From positions 620,001 through 684,000 of the forward strand of contig QGFZ01000002.1 of assembly GCA_003149065.1 (NCBI GenBank): 64,000 nt of DNA, given 5' to 3'. Shown one piece after another: positions 49,924 to 59,380 of this stretch. Each line of letters starts with the position of its first letter. Position 1 is the first letter of the stretch. Origin of the DNA: Ruminococcaceae bacterium R-25 (GTDB lineage Bacteria > Bacillota > Clostridia > Saccharofermentanales > Saccharofermentanaceae). The notes beneath the pieces were generated by a model that worked only from the letters and a program-made list of their open reading frames with translations, made no database searches and had not been told where the DNA came from. The translations under genes and the position numbers were made by a program.

Positions 49924-52549
49924 GTGTATCGTAGCTGAATACCGGCGTTCCCAATTCATTAAACATATAGGAATTATCGTATCCGTACTTGAAGCGCTCC
50001 ATGTCGCCGATGATGATGTACTGGATATTGTACTTGTTGATCAGTGACTGGATCTCTTCAGGTGATTCACTCAGATAGATAGTATCAACATCGTTATGTC
50101 TCGGAGTGATATAGAGCTCCCATACATCCTTATCGGGATCTGAAACAAGAAGGTCCTGATCCTTATCTACGATGCCGTGGAATCTCCAGAGCCATTCATG
50201 TGTCTGCCATCCGAATACGGTAGGGAGTCCTGTATAAGCTGAGACTATGCAACTGTCGGTATAGCTGTCTCCGTATGCCTCGCAGATAACCGGATCGCCC
50301 TTGACGTTAGTGTTAAACCAGTTGATGCAGACCTGGTAAGATGTGAGGTTTCCGGGATAGTTTTCACTTACTATCGGGGACGTGTAATACTCGAGATAAG
50401 CTGTGCCGTCTAATTGTTTATAATCTTCCTTTTTAAGTTCTTTTCCGCAGCGCTGCTTTAAAGATGCCATAGTGTAATGGGCAGGAATAAAGAGCATCAG
50501 ACCGAAGACTATAGCTACTGCAAAAAGGGCACTGCTGTATTTTCCCTTCTTGTTTACAAACCATAAGAGTCTTACAACGGAATAGATCATGCAGATAGAC
50601 AGGATTATGAATGCCGCAAAGCAGAACTTGAACATCGTGTTGGAACGGAGATATCCTGCTGTGTAGATATCTCTTACGTAGAAAATCTCGGGCGCGATCA
50701 GCATCATGATGCCGACAACGGTCATTCCGCAGACGAAGATATCGATGATGTTTCTTGTTGCAAAGAATTTCTGGATGGGATTCGTATAATTCTCGTTTCC
50801 TCCGATAACGGGTGTTGCACCTGAAAGTTTCTTGGCTTTAGATGTGGAAACATACTGGTAATTCTTAAAGACAAATACCATGACCACAAAGAAAACGCAG
50901 ATTATTACATGTGTTCCGTACAAAATGAAGAGCTGGAACAGAGGGGAAGTGTTCTTAACCTTACCCAAAGAGTTTGAGATCATATCGAAATTGAGATTGA
51001 ACGGAAGTGCGGTCAATGTAGCAAATGTAAAGAGGAAGCTCATCTGGAAAGAAGTTCTCGGAAGAGCCGAAGGACTTACAACCAGGAAGAGGAAGACAGC
51101 TACCATAAGGATCGCTTCCAAAGCATAAAGCAGGAGCGGGTTGCTTCCCTGTGAAAGATAAATAAGGAGTATTCCTCCGACATTTATGACGAAGACGATG
51201 GCTCCGAAAAGATTTACGAACTCGCCTGACTTGATCGTGTTAACGATCAGGAAAGCCATTGAGCAGAAAATGAAATAGATCAGGAAATCCCAGTAGTTTG
51301 TCATCTGTGCACAGCCTAAAAGGATAGCGCACAAGACCAGATGGAGATTAATGGTTGCCGTAAATTCCGGAACGAGTCTCGAGTGACCGGAGCTTAAGTT
51401 CTCAAAGCTCGTGGTAACAGCTGCTTCCTCGCTTGTCGGAAGCTTTACCGAGCTTATGAGCGACAGCATGATCGCCGTGATAAGAAGGACGATCATCATT
51501 GAGATAACGTGTGCGTGGAGGTCGCCTACCAGATAAGAATAGAAAGGGAATTCCTCGATAGTGAAGTCACCGCCGTTTGTGGTTACTTCAGGATTCCATC
51601 CGATGAATCTCGTGCTGTCTGGATAGAAGAAATTATCTGTTCTTCCTACATTGATCCCCCAATTGCTGAATGTTTTAAGGAAGGTGTTTCCGATGCTGTT
51701 TTCGTCATAATAGAAAGAGTGTGAATTGCCCCAGAGAGAAACCGCACATCCTGTAAAGAATCCTGCAACATATTTGATTACCTTGTTGTCAATGAAGCCC
51801 TTCATGGTTGAAGCTTCGATGAGGAATTTGCCTATGGAAAAACTCAAAGCAAACGGAATTGCCGTAGCAGAACACATTGCGAGATTATATCCTACGCCGG
51901 TATTAACTCCTGTAGCCTTGATGATTACCGTCCAGAGGTACTGGCCGAAATAGTAGTAATTAATTGAATATCCTGAAAGCCACATGTCATTTGCAGGAAG
52001 CTTGTCATTTCTCATCATGGACATTATGAAGCCGTAATCCATGTATTTCTCCTGGCCGTTGATGTCAGGAAGGAAGCCCTTGAAATAGCACATGAGGAAA
52101 AGGATAACGATGAAAACGGTCTCTTCGATAACTGCCGCTTCAACAAATCCTTTGGTGTTAAGTTTCTTGACCAAAGACTGCCTGAATGTTTTCGGGATAT
52201 AGCAGCATAAAGCGACTAAGATCACAGATAACAAAATGCATATAACGTTTAATCTGAATAGCTTTACGTGAGTAAGAATCCACAGGACAAGTCCTGTAAA
52301 CACGATTCCCATTGTCTGGGACAATATGAAACCGCCTGAGGAGAAGTTCTCCCAGATCTTGGTTGCAAGAGGAAGAGTGGCAAGTCCTATCAGAAGGAGG
52401 CAGAAAGCCCACCAAAGGCAGCTGGCCGTATCTTTGCTTCCCATGGTGCAGACACCGAGCATAGTGGCAATTGCAAAAGGAAGTAAGAAAAAGAAAAAGC
52501 GCAAAGGTGAAGTAGGACCAAATCTTGAATCCTCAAAAACCTTACTCAT
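49886..52549 (-). CDS. DUF2298 (YYY motif) polytopic membrane protein, GT-C-like
   Basis: 887 residues; ATG 52549 overlaps the previous stop (ATGA). About 18-20 transmembrane helices. The family hallmark is visible: GQEKYMDYGFIMSMMRNDKLP, then SGYSINYYYFGQYLW, giving the YYY motif. The C-terminal soluble part (about 720-887) includes VICEAYGDSYTDS, RISAYTGLPTVFGWQTHEW-like spacing and YIIIGDMERFKYGY. Homologues occur in Chloroflexi, Archaea and Clostridia and resemble lipid-linked-sugar glycosyltransferases of the GT-C fold. Acceptor and donor are unknown. It is the last gene of a three-gene operon. Confidence 0.87.
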   Translation of the reverse strand: MSKVFEDSRFGPTSPLRFFFFLLPFAIATMLGVCTMGSKDTASCLWWAFCLLLIGLATLPLATKIWENFSSGGFILSQTMGIVFTGLVLWILTHVKLFRLNVICILLSVILVALCCYIPKTFRQSLVKKLNTKGFVEAAVIEETVFIVILFLMCYFKGFLPDINGQEKYMDYGFIMSMMRNDKLPANDMWLSGYSINYYYFGQYLWTVIIKATGVNTGVGYNLAMCSATAIPFALSFSIGKFLIEASTMKGFIDNKVIKYVAGFFTGCAVSLWGNSHSFYYDENSIGNTFLKTFSNWGINVGRTDNFFYPDSTRFIGWNPEVTTNGGDFTIEEFPFYSYLVGDLHAHVISMMIVLLITAIMLSLISSVKLPTSEEAAVTTSFENLSSGHSRLVPEFTATINLHLVLCAILLGCAQMTNYWDFLIYFIFCSMAFLIVNTIKSGEFVNLFGAIVFVINVGGILLIYLSQGSNPLLLYALEAILMVAVFLFLVVSPSALPRTSFQMSFLFTFATLTALPFNLNFDMISNSLGKVKNTSPLFQLFILYGTHVIICVFFVVMVFVFKNYQYVSTSKAKKLSGATPVIGGNENYTNPIQKFFATRNIIDIFVCGMTVVGIMMLIAPEIFYVRDIYTAGYLRSNTMFKFCFAAFIILSICMIYSVVRLLWFVNKKGKYSSALFAVAIVFGLMLFIPAHYTMASLKQRCGKELKKEDYKQLDGTAYLEYYTSPIVSENYPGNLTSYQVCINWFNTNVKGDPVICEAYGDSYTDSCIVSAYTGLPTVFGWQTHEWLWRFHGIVDKDQDLLVSDPDKDVWELYITPRHNDVDTIYLSESPEEIQSLINKYNIQYIIIGDMERFKYGYDNSYMFNELGTPVFSYDTLTVYKVTPNSLG

Positions 52550-53697
52550 GACAGAACTCCTTCAAATGAATCTTTTGACATTATTTCCTGGGCATTTAGC
52601 TCAGTAATGGGAGCAGATTCAATGGGTCTTACAAGGGATTCCTCGTAAGATTTAATGATCTCGGCACTGATCTTTCCCGCGAGACTTACGACCGAATCCA
52701 TATGGTTTTCGGGTGTTTCACTAGTAGCATACTTGGTAAGACCTGTTGAACATACATACAGATTCTCGCAGGGATTAGTAAGATCGATCTCCGGATACTG
52801 TGATGTAAGTGCATATCTTGTCTTGGTAAGACGCCATGATTTGACGTCGGATTTACGAAGTGAAGGATAGAGCTTTCTGAGTCCGGAAAAGTACTTGAGC
52901 ATAATCTCGGCATCGTTGTCGATCCAGAGCTCGTCCGTGATAGAACATGAACCTACGAGATAAACTACAAATCCGCCGTAGCCTCTCTCTCCGAAAGCGC
53001 TTGTGTGATTGATTATCGCCTTGAAGGGAAGATCTGAATCTTTCGGCGGAACCTGATAGAACATCTGGGACAGTTCGTGTTTCATTACCATCATCGCAGT
53101 GATCTTCGCACTATATGTGACGTTCATTAAGATGTCTCTGTCATCCATCGGGATAGGAAGACCGTGGCTGACATTAACGAAGGTTCTGCATGAACCTGTA
53201 AATACTACGTAAGCGCTGTCGATCACGACTCTGGTCGAATTGGAAAGAATGCAGCTCGTTCTGTACATTCCGCTTCCGAGTCTTGCGATCTCGGCTACGG
53301 TTGTCGAATAGTAAATATGTCCGCCATTATCTGTTATAGCCTGCATAAGGCTTGAGATAAGGCATGCGAAACCGCCTTCGTAGTAACCGACCTTGCGGTG
53401 TGATGCTTTTCCGGACCATGCCGAATCAAACCAGCCGATCTTGTCATCTACGCCCATCTCTTTTGAAAGCGCCAAAAGTGCTTTGTCACTCTTTCTCAAA
53501 TGGTGGGGGAGGAGCTCTAAATATTCTCTTCCGATTCTTGTATATGCGAGAAGACCGCCGGGAGAAGCGAGCTCCTCAACGACAGTTACATTAAAGCCCG
53601 CTTTTGCAAGCTTCATTCCGCAGGTAAGACCCGATAAGCCGGATCCGATTATGCAGACAGTTTTCTTCTCATCTACAAAAATGCCGTCAGAATCCAT
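52546..53697 (-). CDS. FAD/NAD(P)-dependent oxidoreductase (flavin amine oxidase/desaturase-like)
   Basis: 383 residues; ATG 53697 overlaps the DUF1015 stop (TAATG). The FAD-binding Rossmann motif is VCIIGSGLSGLTCGMKLAKAG, followed by the acidic residue in VTVVEELASPGG, as in protoporphyrinogen oxidase, phytoene desaturase and UDP-galactopyranose mutase relatives. The C-terminal FAD strand appears as NLYVCSTGLTKYATSETPEN. It has no membrane anchor. Translational coupling to a GT-C-like protein suggests a role in a glycolipid or polyprenyl pathway, but this is inference. Confidence 0.82.
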   Translation of the reverse strand: MDSDGIFVDEKKTVCIIGSGLSGLTCGMKLAKAGFNVTVVEELASPGGLLAYTRIGREYLELLPHHLRKSDKALLALSKEMGVDDKIGWFDSAWSGKASHRKVGYYEGGFACLISSLMQAITDNGGHIYYSTTVAEIARLGSGMYRTSCILSNSTRVVIDSAYVVFTGSCRTFVNVSHGLPIPMDDRDILMNVTYSAKITAMMVMKHELSQMFYQVPPKDSDLPFKAIINHTSAFGERGYGGFVVYLVGSCSITDELWIDNDAEIMLKYFSGLRKLYPSLRKSDVKSWRLTKTRYALTSQYPEIDLTNPCENLYVCSTGLTKYATSETPENHMDSVVSLAGKISAEIIKSYEESLVRPIESAPITELNAQEIMSKDSFEGVLS

Positions 53698-54959
53698 TAT
53701 CCGATCTTCTTTGCCTCAAGATAGAATCTCTTTTCGAATGCTTCGCCCATGGAGAAAGTCTTTCTGGGGAAGACACCTTCTTTTTCAACTGTTCCGAAGA
53801 AAGTATCCTTGCCGATGGCAGGAACGAGAATGCCTGTATTGCCTTTTGTGGCAAGCTTTCTAACGGAGTCTTCGCCATGAATGTAATCGCACTCAAGGCC
53901 AAGGCTGTCTATCATCATCTGAACAGAACCTACAGCAAGGGTGTGCGGAGGATTTGCCAGAGATACCTTGACGTCTTCTGCGCCTTCGGTAACTACAACG
54001 AATGTCTGCTTGCCTTCGTCGGCACCATTGATCTCAATGCCGTTGTCCTTGAAGTATTCCTTTGCCTTAGCGATGAATTCCTTGCCTGAGATGTTGAATA
54101 CGACTCTGTGGATAGGCTCAAAATCAAGGCCCTTGTCGTGGATATTTACGATCTCTGCAAGTGCATATCTTGCAGGGTGGTTTTTCTTTTCTTCGTCTGA
54201 GAGGTTTTCTCTGATGTTCTCCCAGTGAGCTTTAGCTGAAGCCAGAGAGTGGTTTCCGTCGCCAACGAGGAACAACAGTCCGTCAGCATTATTGGCCTTA
54301 AGTGTTGAAAGGCCTGAGATTATTGACTCTGCGATAGGTGAGCCGTCAGGAATGAATGTTCCTGTGATGTGGCCTGAACCGAGCATGAGATCGGTATCGT
54401 ACAAAGGCTTTAAGCCTTCTTCCTTTGCCATGTCGAATGCCTTCTCGATCGTAAGTCCCTTGGGGTCATCGATGAGGATCATGATATGGGGGAGCTCCAA
54501 AGGTGAATTGGCTCTGATCCTTACTCTCGGAGGAATTCTCGAAAGTACCGTACCTTCGGTAGCTCTGCATATATTCTTGTTGCCAGGTTCGAAGCTGTAG
54601 CCTTCGAGATCGATCGCAGCCATGAGGCCTCTTCTCGAAGGATGGAGCTCTGTTGCCCTGTCTGTCAGGATGAAGCCTGTGCCGAGATCGGAAAGAATGC
54701 CTTCATCCAAGTATTTTCTTGCTGTTTTTGCAATGGAACCGAGCTTTTCTGTCTCTTTTTCTGTTCCGAGATAAACTTCGGGAAGAACGAGATTCAATGT
54801 GGAAGGAGCATCTCCTACTTCTTTCTCACAGCTCTCCCAATATTCAGGTTCTGATGTGTACTGGTCGCAGGCAATTACTGCCCATTTTTTGAAGTCTGTT
54901 CCTTCTTGCGGAATAAGAATATCCGGCACCGCAAAGCCGAGATCATTAACAGTTCTCAC
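53697..54959 (-). CDS. DUF1015 family protein
   Basis: 420 residues from GTG 54959 with AGAGGGTG about 8 nt upstream. Family features: DILIPQEGTDFKKWAVIACDQYTSEPEYW near the start, IPPRVRIRANSPLELPHIM, LFLVGDGNHSLASAKAHWE (the conserved DGNHR-like motif) and NIHDKGLDFEPIHRVV. DUF1015 proteins relate to the ParB/SbnI/serine-kinase fold and, as I recall, often sit beside serA in Clostridia; here serA is about 5.5 kb away. A role in serine metabolism is possible but unproven. First gene of a minus-strand operon. Confidence 0.88.
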   Translation of the reverse strand: MRTVNDLGFAVPDILIPQEGTDFKKWAVIACDQYTSEPEYWESCEKEVGDAPSTLNLVLPEVYLGTEKETEKLGSIAKTARKYLDEGILSDLGTGFILTDRATELHPSRRGLMAAIDLEGYSFEPGNKNICRATEGTVLSRIPPRVRIRANSPLELPHIMILIDDPKGLTIEKAFDMAKEEGLKPLYDTDLMLGSGHITGTFIPDGSPIAESIISGLSTLKANNADGLLFLVGDGNHSLASAKAHWENIRENLSDEEKKNHPARYALAEIVNIHDKGLDFEPIHRVVFNISGKEFIAKAKEYFKDNGIEINGADEGKQTFVVVTEGAEDVKVSLANPPHTLAVGSVQMMIDSLGLECDYIHGEDSVRKLATKGNTGILVPAIGKDTFFGTVEKEGVFPRKTFSMGEAFEKRFYLEAKKIG

Positions 54960-54995
54960 TTTATATACACCCTCTAAACAATAAAAGTGCTTACC

Positions 54996-55004
54996 ATTCT
55001 ATCA
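54996..55004 (-). promoter_or_regulatory. Extended -10 of the DUF1015 operon
   Basis: On the minus strand TGATAGAAT (extended -10) lies 36 nt before GTG 54959. No good -35 is visible. Confidence 0.4.
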
Positions 55005-55167
55005 CGGACAGGGGCTGTTTTGGGGATAAAATGAGTGTTTTTTAGGTGTTCTTGGCATAGTTTCCGGTAATGACTGAAATGGCCTTTTGACAAATCGCGT
55101 TTCCGCTTAACCCAAAGTACATTTAATGGTACTATTAATCCATCGAAAAACTTGCGGAGGCGGACTT

Positions 55168-56259
55168 ATGGCTAACAGTGAATTATCCAAACTCAAGATC
55201 TTGTTCATATACGATTATTTCAAGAATCAGGTCAGTGCCGAAGGCGGTAAAGAGGCCGTATCCGTAAGCGAACTGATCTCTTATCTCGAGGAGACTACAG
55301 GCACTACTTTCGAGCGAAAATCCATCTATGCGGACATCAGCAAGATCAATGAATATGTGCAGAAATCAGGCCAGACAAAAGACAGCGACTGGATCTACAC
55401 GGAAGGCAAGAAATACAGGCGTTCCGAGCTCAAGGACGAGATCCTTATTGACGAGGCAAGACTTATAGTTGACGCTATCAGCACGACGACTTTCGTCGAT
55501 TCCGATCTGTGCGAGAAGATCATAAAGATGTTCCCGACATATTTCCCCGAAGGCTACCAGAACAGGACACTTTATCCTCACTACGAGAAGATCGACAGGA
55601 AGAGCATCCTTCTCCTGAATAATATAAGGAGCGGCATAGAGGAAAAGTGCGCTCTGAAGATCTCATACGGTTACATGCTTGGAAAGAGCCTTACGGAAAA
55701 GACAGACAAGATAGTCTCACCGATGGCTTTGGACTGGGAGAACAACTGCTATTATCTTATTGCGATCGACAATGAGGAAGCAAAAGATCTCGAGAGAGAC
55801 CACACGCTTTCCAAAGCCTTAAGGCGTTACAGGGTAGACCGTATCGCTTCCACTGTTCTTGAAGATAAGCGTCTTTATGTCGACTACAAGAACGAGAGAA
55901 TGAGAAATCAGGAGCTCAAAGACTTTATCAATAACTCGCTGTCAGCCTTTTCGAGCAGCAGGATGATCCAGCTCGGCATCACGATAAACGGCCTGACCAG
56001 GAAGGACGTGCTGAAGGCTTATGGCGCGTTCAGTTCCAAGGTAAGCGATAAGGTCAGGATCGCAGATGACACCAAACTCGATAAGGGCATCCTGAAGATC
56101 AGCGTGACGACGGGACTTGCGCCGACGCTTTATACGGATCTTTTCGAGCTCTCGACATTCGAAAGAGTAAATATCGAGATCGACAATGAGGAGATCTGCA
56201 AAGAATACGGCGAATTTATCAGGAAAGCGGCCAGGGCGGCAAAACTTGCCTCACTCTGA
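55168..56259 (+). CDS. WYL-domain transcriptional regulator
   Basis: 363 residues from ATG 55168, with CGGAGGCGG 5 nt upstream; an earlier in-frame ATG (55126) lacks a site. The N-terminal winged helix covers about 1-85 (LFIYDYFKNQ, VSVSELISYLEE, FERKSIYADISKINEYV as recognition helix). A WYL domain follows at about 150-245 (ALKISYGYM, VSPMALDWENNCYYLIAID, LRRYRVDRIAS) and a WCX-like C-terminal domain to the end. WYL proteins sense nucleotides or nucleic-acid stress and often autoregulate. No obvious target operon is next to it; alaS follows from its own promoter. Confidence 0.9.
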   Translation: MANSELSKLKILFIYDYFKNQVSAEGGKEAVSVSELISYLEETTGTTFERKSIYADISKINEYVQKSGQTKDSDWIYTEGKKYRRSELKDEILIDEARLIVDAISTTTFVDSDLCEKIIKMFPTYFPEGYQNRTLYPHYEKIDRKSILLLNNIRSGIEEKCALKISYGYMLGKSLTEKTDKIVSPMALDWENNCYYLIAIDNEEAKDLERDHTLSKALRRYRVDRIASTVLEDKRLYVDYKNERMRNQELKDFINNSLSAFSSSRMIQLGITINGLTRKDVLKAYGAFSSKVSDKVRIADDTKLDKGILKISVTTGLAPTLYTDLFELSTFERVNIEIDNEEICKEYGEFIRKAARAAKLASL

Positions 56260-56270
56260 TCTAATCCTGA

Positions 56271-56299
56271 TTGCAAAGCGAAATCAAACGATTTATAAT
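56271..56299 (+). promoter_or_regulatory. Promoter of alaS
   Basis: TTGCAA (56271-56276), a 17-nt spacer and TATAAT (56294-56299), with AAGGAG (56320-56325) before the start. The leader is under 40 nt, too short for a T-box. Confidence 0.7.
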
Positions 56300-56334
56300 T
56301 TCTAAGTTTTATTATTATTAAGGAGTAGCACCCG

Positions 56335-59022
56335 ATGAGACAATTCACTTCAAAAGAGCTCAGAAAGACCTGGAAGGAATTCTATATTGAGAGAGGTCAT
56401 GTAGATGTAGGTGCCGTATCATTAGTATCTGACGGTTCAACAGGCGTTTTATTTAACGTAGCAGGAATGCAGCCTCTTATGCCTTATCTTCTCGGCGAGA
56501 AGCACCCTCTGGGAACAAGGCTTTGCAACGTACAGGGCTGTGTCCGTACAAACGATATCGATTCAGTAGGTGACAGAAGCCACGTTACATTCTTTGAGAT
56601 GATGGGCAGCTGGAGCCTTGGTGACTACTTCAAGGAAGAAAGATGCAAGTGGAGTTATGAACTCCTCACAGACGTTTTCGGTTTTGACAAGGATCACCTC
56701 GCTGCAACAGTATTTGCAGGCGATGAGAATGCTCCGAGAGATGAGGAAGGCGCTCAGTTCAGAATCGCTTCCGGCTTCAAGCCCGAAAATATCTACTATC
56801 TCGGTGCAGACGACAACTGGTGGGGATTGGAGTACGGTCCCTGCGGTCCGGACAGCGAGATGTTCTATATTGCTGACGTTCCTGACTGTGGTCCCAATTG
56901 TGGTCCCGGATGCTCCTGCGGCAAGTATACAGAGATCGGTAATGACGTTTTCATGCAGTATGAAAAGCATCAGGACGGTCACCTCACACCTTTAAAGCAG
57001 AAGAACGTTGATACAGGCTGGGGTCTTGAGAGAATCCTCGCTTTCCTTAACGGAACCAAGGACGTTTATAAGACAGACCTTTTCACTGAAGCAATTGCTT
57101 ATATCGAGAACGCTTCAGGCGTTAAGTACGATTCAGACGAGAAGCTCACAAAGTCAATGAGAGTTCTTGCAGACCATATCCGTACGAGCGTTATGCTGAT
57201 CGGCGACGCTGCAAAGCTCGTTCCTTCCAACGCAGGTGCAGGCTACGTATTAAGACGTCTCATCAGACGTGCAGTAAGACACGCAAGAACTTTGGGTCTT
57301 TCCACAGAACAGATCTTAGGTCTCGCAAAGATCTATATTGACAGCGTTTACGATGACAGCTACCCGCTTCTTGCAAAGAACCGCGAGTTCATCCTTAACG
57401 AGCTCGACAAGGAGATCGCAAGATTCGAGAGCACTCTCGAGAACGGCATCAAGGAATTCAAGAAAATCCTTGATGACAAGAAGGCAGCAGGGTCTTCTGC
57501 GATCGACGGCGATTCCGCATTCTATCTTTACGATACATTCGGATTCCCGATCGAGCTTACGGTTGAGATGGCTTCCGAGGAAGGCCTTAAGGTCGATGAG
57601 GAAGGTTTCAAGGCTGCAATGGAAAAGCAGAAGGAAACAGCAAGAGCTGCTACCAAGGCTAAGGGTGATCTCGCACTTTCCGTAAATGAGATCCCTGATG
57701 AAGTTGCAAAGGATTCCAATGCTACAGAATACGACGGTTACGATAACCTCAAGTGTGATGCAAAGGTCATCTACATCCTGAAGTCCGATGAAGACGGCGT
57801 TAAGGTCGTTGGCAGCGCTTCTGAAGGTGATGACATCATCGTTGTTACTGACAAGACAGTTCTCTACGCTACGATGGGTGGTCAGATCCACGACGAAGGT
57901 AAGATCTCCACAGCAGGCTTTGAGGCTGAGGTTATCTCAGTAGATAAGGATGCTGCAGGCAAGTATCTCCATACTCTTAAGGTCGTTAAGGGTTCTGTTT
58001 CCACAGGCGAGACAGTCAGCATCGAAGTTGATAAGAAGAACAGACTTGCGATCGCAAGAAACCATACAGCTACACACATCCTGCTTTCAGCTCTCCAGAA
58101 GGTCTTAGGTGACCATGTTGAGCAGGCAGGTTCCTATGTAGGCAATGACCGTTTGAGATTCGACTTCAACAACTCCCAGGCAATGACAGCCGAAGAGATC
58201 GCTAAAGTTGAAGAAATGGTCAATGATGTTGTCCTTCAGGCTCTTCCTGTTGAGACAAAGGTCCTTGCTATCGAGGAAGCTAAGAAGCTCGGCGCTACGG
58301 CAATCTTCGGCGAGAAGTACGGAGAGGTCGTAAGAGTCGTTGCAGTAGGCGGATTTGAAGCTCCTTTCGATCTCGAGTTCTGCGGTGGCACACACCTTAC
58401 AAACAGCGCTCAGATCGGTCAGTTCAGGATCGTTTCAGAGTCCGGTATCGCAGCAGGTATCAGAAGAATCGAAGCTGTAACAGGTGAGAGATGCTATGAG
58501 ATGAGCAAGGCAGACAGGGCCCTCATTGATGAGGCAGCAGCTGTTCTTAAAACTCCCAAAGATAAGATCGTAGAGAGGATCGATGCTCTCCACGCAGAAG
58601 TTAAATCTCTCGAAAAGGAACTCGCTGAGATCGAGAAGGCTAAGGCAGGTTCATTCGCTGACAGTGCAGTATCAGGCGCTAAGGATATCGGTGGCGTTAA
58701 GGCAGTCATCGCAGCTTGCGATGCAGCTGATGCAGCAGCTTTGAGAGATACAGCAGACAAGATCAGAGATAAGCTCGAGTGCGGCGTTGTATTCCTCGCA
58801 GCAAACGGCGGCGACAAGCTCCTTTTCACAGCTATGGCTACAAAGTCAGCTAACGAGAAGGGCGCTCACTGCGGAAACATCATCAAGGAAGCTGCTAAGG
58901 TCGCAGGCGGTGGCGGCGGCGGACGTCCCGACATGGCTCAGGCAGGCGGTAAGGACGTATCCAAGCTTGCTGAAGCTCTCGCTAAGGCAGAGGAAGTTCT
59001 GGCTTCACAGGTTAACGCATAA
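56335..59022 (+). CDS. alaS: Alanine-tRNA ligase, divergent form with a Cys-rich insertion
   Basis: 895 residues from ATG 56335. Charges tRNA-Ala. The class II core is present (FNVAGMQPLMPYLLG, TGWGLERILAFLNG), as are the editing-domain HTATHILLSALQ (HxxxH) and CGGTHLTN, and a C-Ala domain with coiled coil and terminal GGGGGRPDMAQAGG. The core differs from the common bacterial type. VGDRSHVTFFEMMGSWSLGD stands in place of the VGKTARHHTFFEMLGNFS form. NWWGLEYGPCGPDSEMFY is followed by a short insertion with four cysteines (C185, C189, C193, C195) that could bind zinc. Similar NWWG/GPCGPDSE forms occur, from memory, in candidate-phylum AlaS. The HIT and trmB genes follow. Confidence 0.93.
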   Translation: MRQFTSKELRKTWKEFYIERGHVDVGAVSLVSDGSTGVLFNVAGMQPLMPYLLGEKHPLGTRLCNVQGCVRTNDIDSVGDRSHVTFFEMMGSWSLGDYFKEERCKWSYELLTDVFGFDKDHLAATVFAGDENAPRDEEGAQFRIASGFKPENIYYLGADDNWWGLEYGPCGPDSEMFYIADVPDCGPNCGPGCSCGKYTEIGNDVFMQYEKHQDGHLTPLKQKNVDTGWGLERILAFLNGTKDVYKTDLFTEAIAYIENASGVKYDSDEKLTKSMRVLADHIRTSVMLIGDAAKLVPSNAGAGYVLRRLIRRAVRHARTLGLSTEQILGLAKIYIDSVYDDSYPLLAKNREFILNELDKEIARFESTLENGIKEFKKILDDKKAAGSSAIDGDSAFYLYDTFGFPIELTVEMASEEGLKVDEEGFKAAMEKQKETARAATKAKGDLALSVNEIPDEVAKDSNATEYDGYDNLKCDAKVIYILKSDEDGVKVVGSASEGDDIIVVTDKTVLYATMGGQIHDEGKISTAGFEAEVISVDKDAAGKYLHTLKVVKGSVSTGETVSIEVDKKNRLAIARNHTATHILLSALQKVLGDHVEQAGSYVGNDRLRFDFNNSQAMTAEEIAKVEEMVNDVVLQALPVETKVLAIEEAKKLGATAIFGEKYGEVVRVVAVGGFEAPFDLEFCGGTHLTNSAQIGQFRIVSESGIAAGIRRIEAVTGERCYEMSKADRALIDEAAAVLKTPKDKIVERIDALHAEVKSLEKELAEIEKAKAGSFADSAVSGAKDIGGVKAVIAACDAADAAALRDTADKIRDKLECGVVFLAANGGDKLLFTAMATKSANEKGAHCGNIIKEAAKVAGGGGGGRPDMAQAGGKDVSKLAEALAKAEEVLASQVNA

Positions 59023-59034
59023 AGGAGAAAGACC

Positions 59035-59376
59035 ATGTGCATTTTTTGCGATATAGTTGAGGGCAAGATCCCTTCAAAGAAAGTATATGAGAACGATTAT
59101 GTTCTTTGCTTCGACGATATTAATCCCGTTGCACCTGTTCATGCTCTTGTTGTTCCGAAAAAGCATTTCGACAACATCAACGAACTCGCAACTGATCCTG
59201 AAGGCGCGCTCTATTCAGCAGAGATCACAAAGGCTATTGCTGAAGTAGCAAAGATCAAGGGCGTAAGCGGTGCTTTCAGAACTATCAATAACTGCGGTGA
59301 AGGTGCAGGACAGACCGTTATGCACGTGCACTTCCACGTTATTGCCGGTGCAGAACTTACGGAGAAGCTTATCTGA
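59035..59376 (+). CDS. HIT-family nucleotide hydrolase/transferase
   Basis: 113 residues from ATG 59035 (AAAGGAGAAAG upstream). The N-terminus CIFCDIVEGKIPSKKVYEND is the usual Hint/PKCI start. The histidine triad is HVHFHV (H97, H99, H101), preceded by NNCGEGAGQTVMH. Hint proteins hydrolyse purine phosphoramidates such as AMP-lysine or aminoacyl-AMP. The position 12 nt after alaS fits a role in clearing aminoacyl-adenylates, but HIT genes occur in many contexts. Confidence 0.93.
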   Translation: MCIFCDIVEGKIPSKKVYENDYVLCFDDINPVAPVHALVVPKKHFDNINELATDPEGALYSAEITKAIAEVAKIKGVSGAFRTINNCGEGAGQTVMHVHFHVIAGAELTEKLI

Positions 59377-59380
59377 TCCT

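Noticed and set aside
55087-55092. TTGACA as -35 of the WYL regulator promoter
   Set aside because: No reasonable -10 occurs 16-18 nt downstream.
56260-56334. T-box leader upstream of alaS
   Set aside because: The gap is only 75 nt, holds a normal promoter, and lacks room for a stem I and antiterminator.
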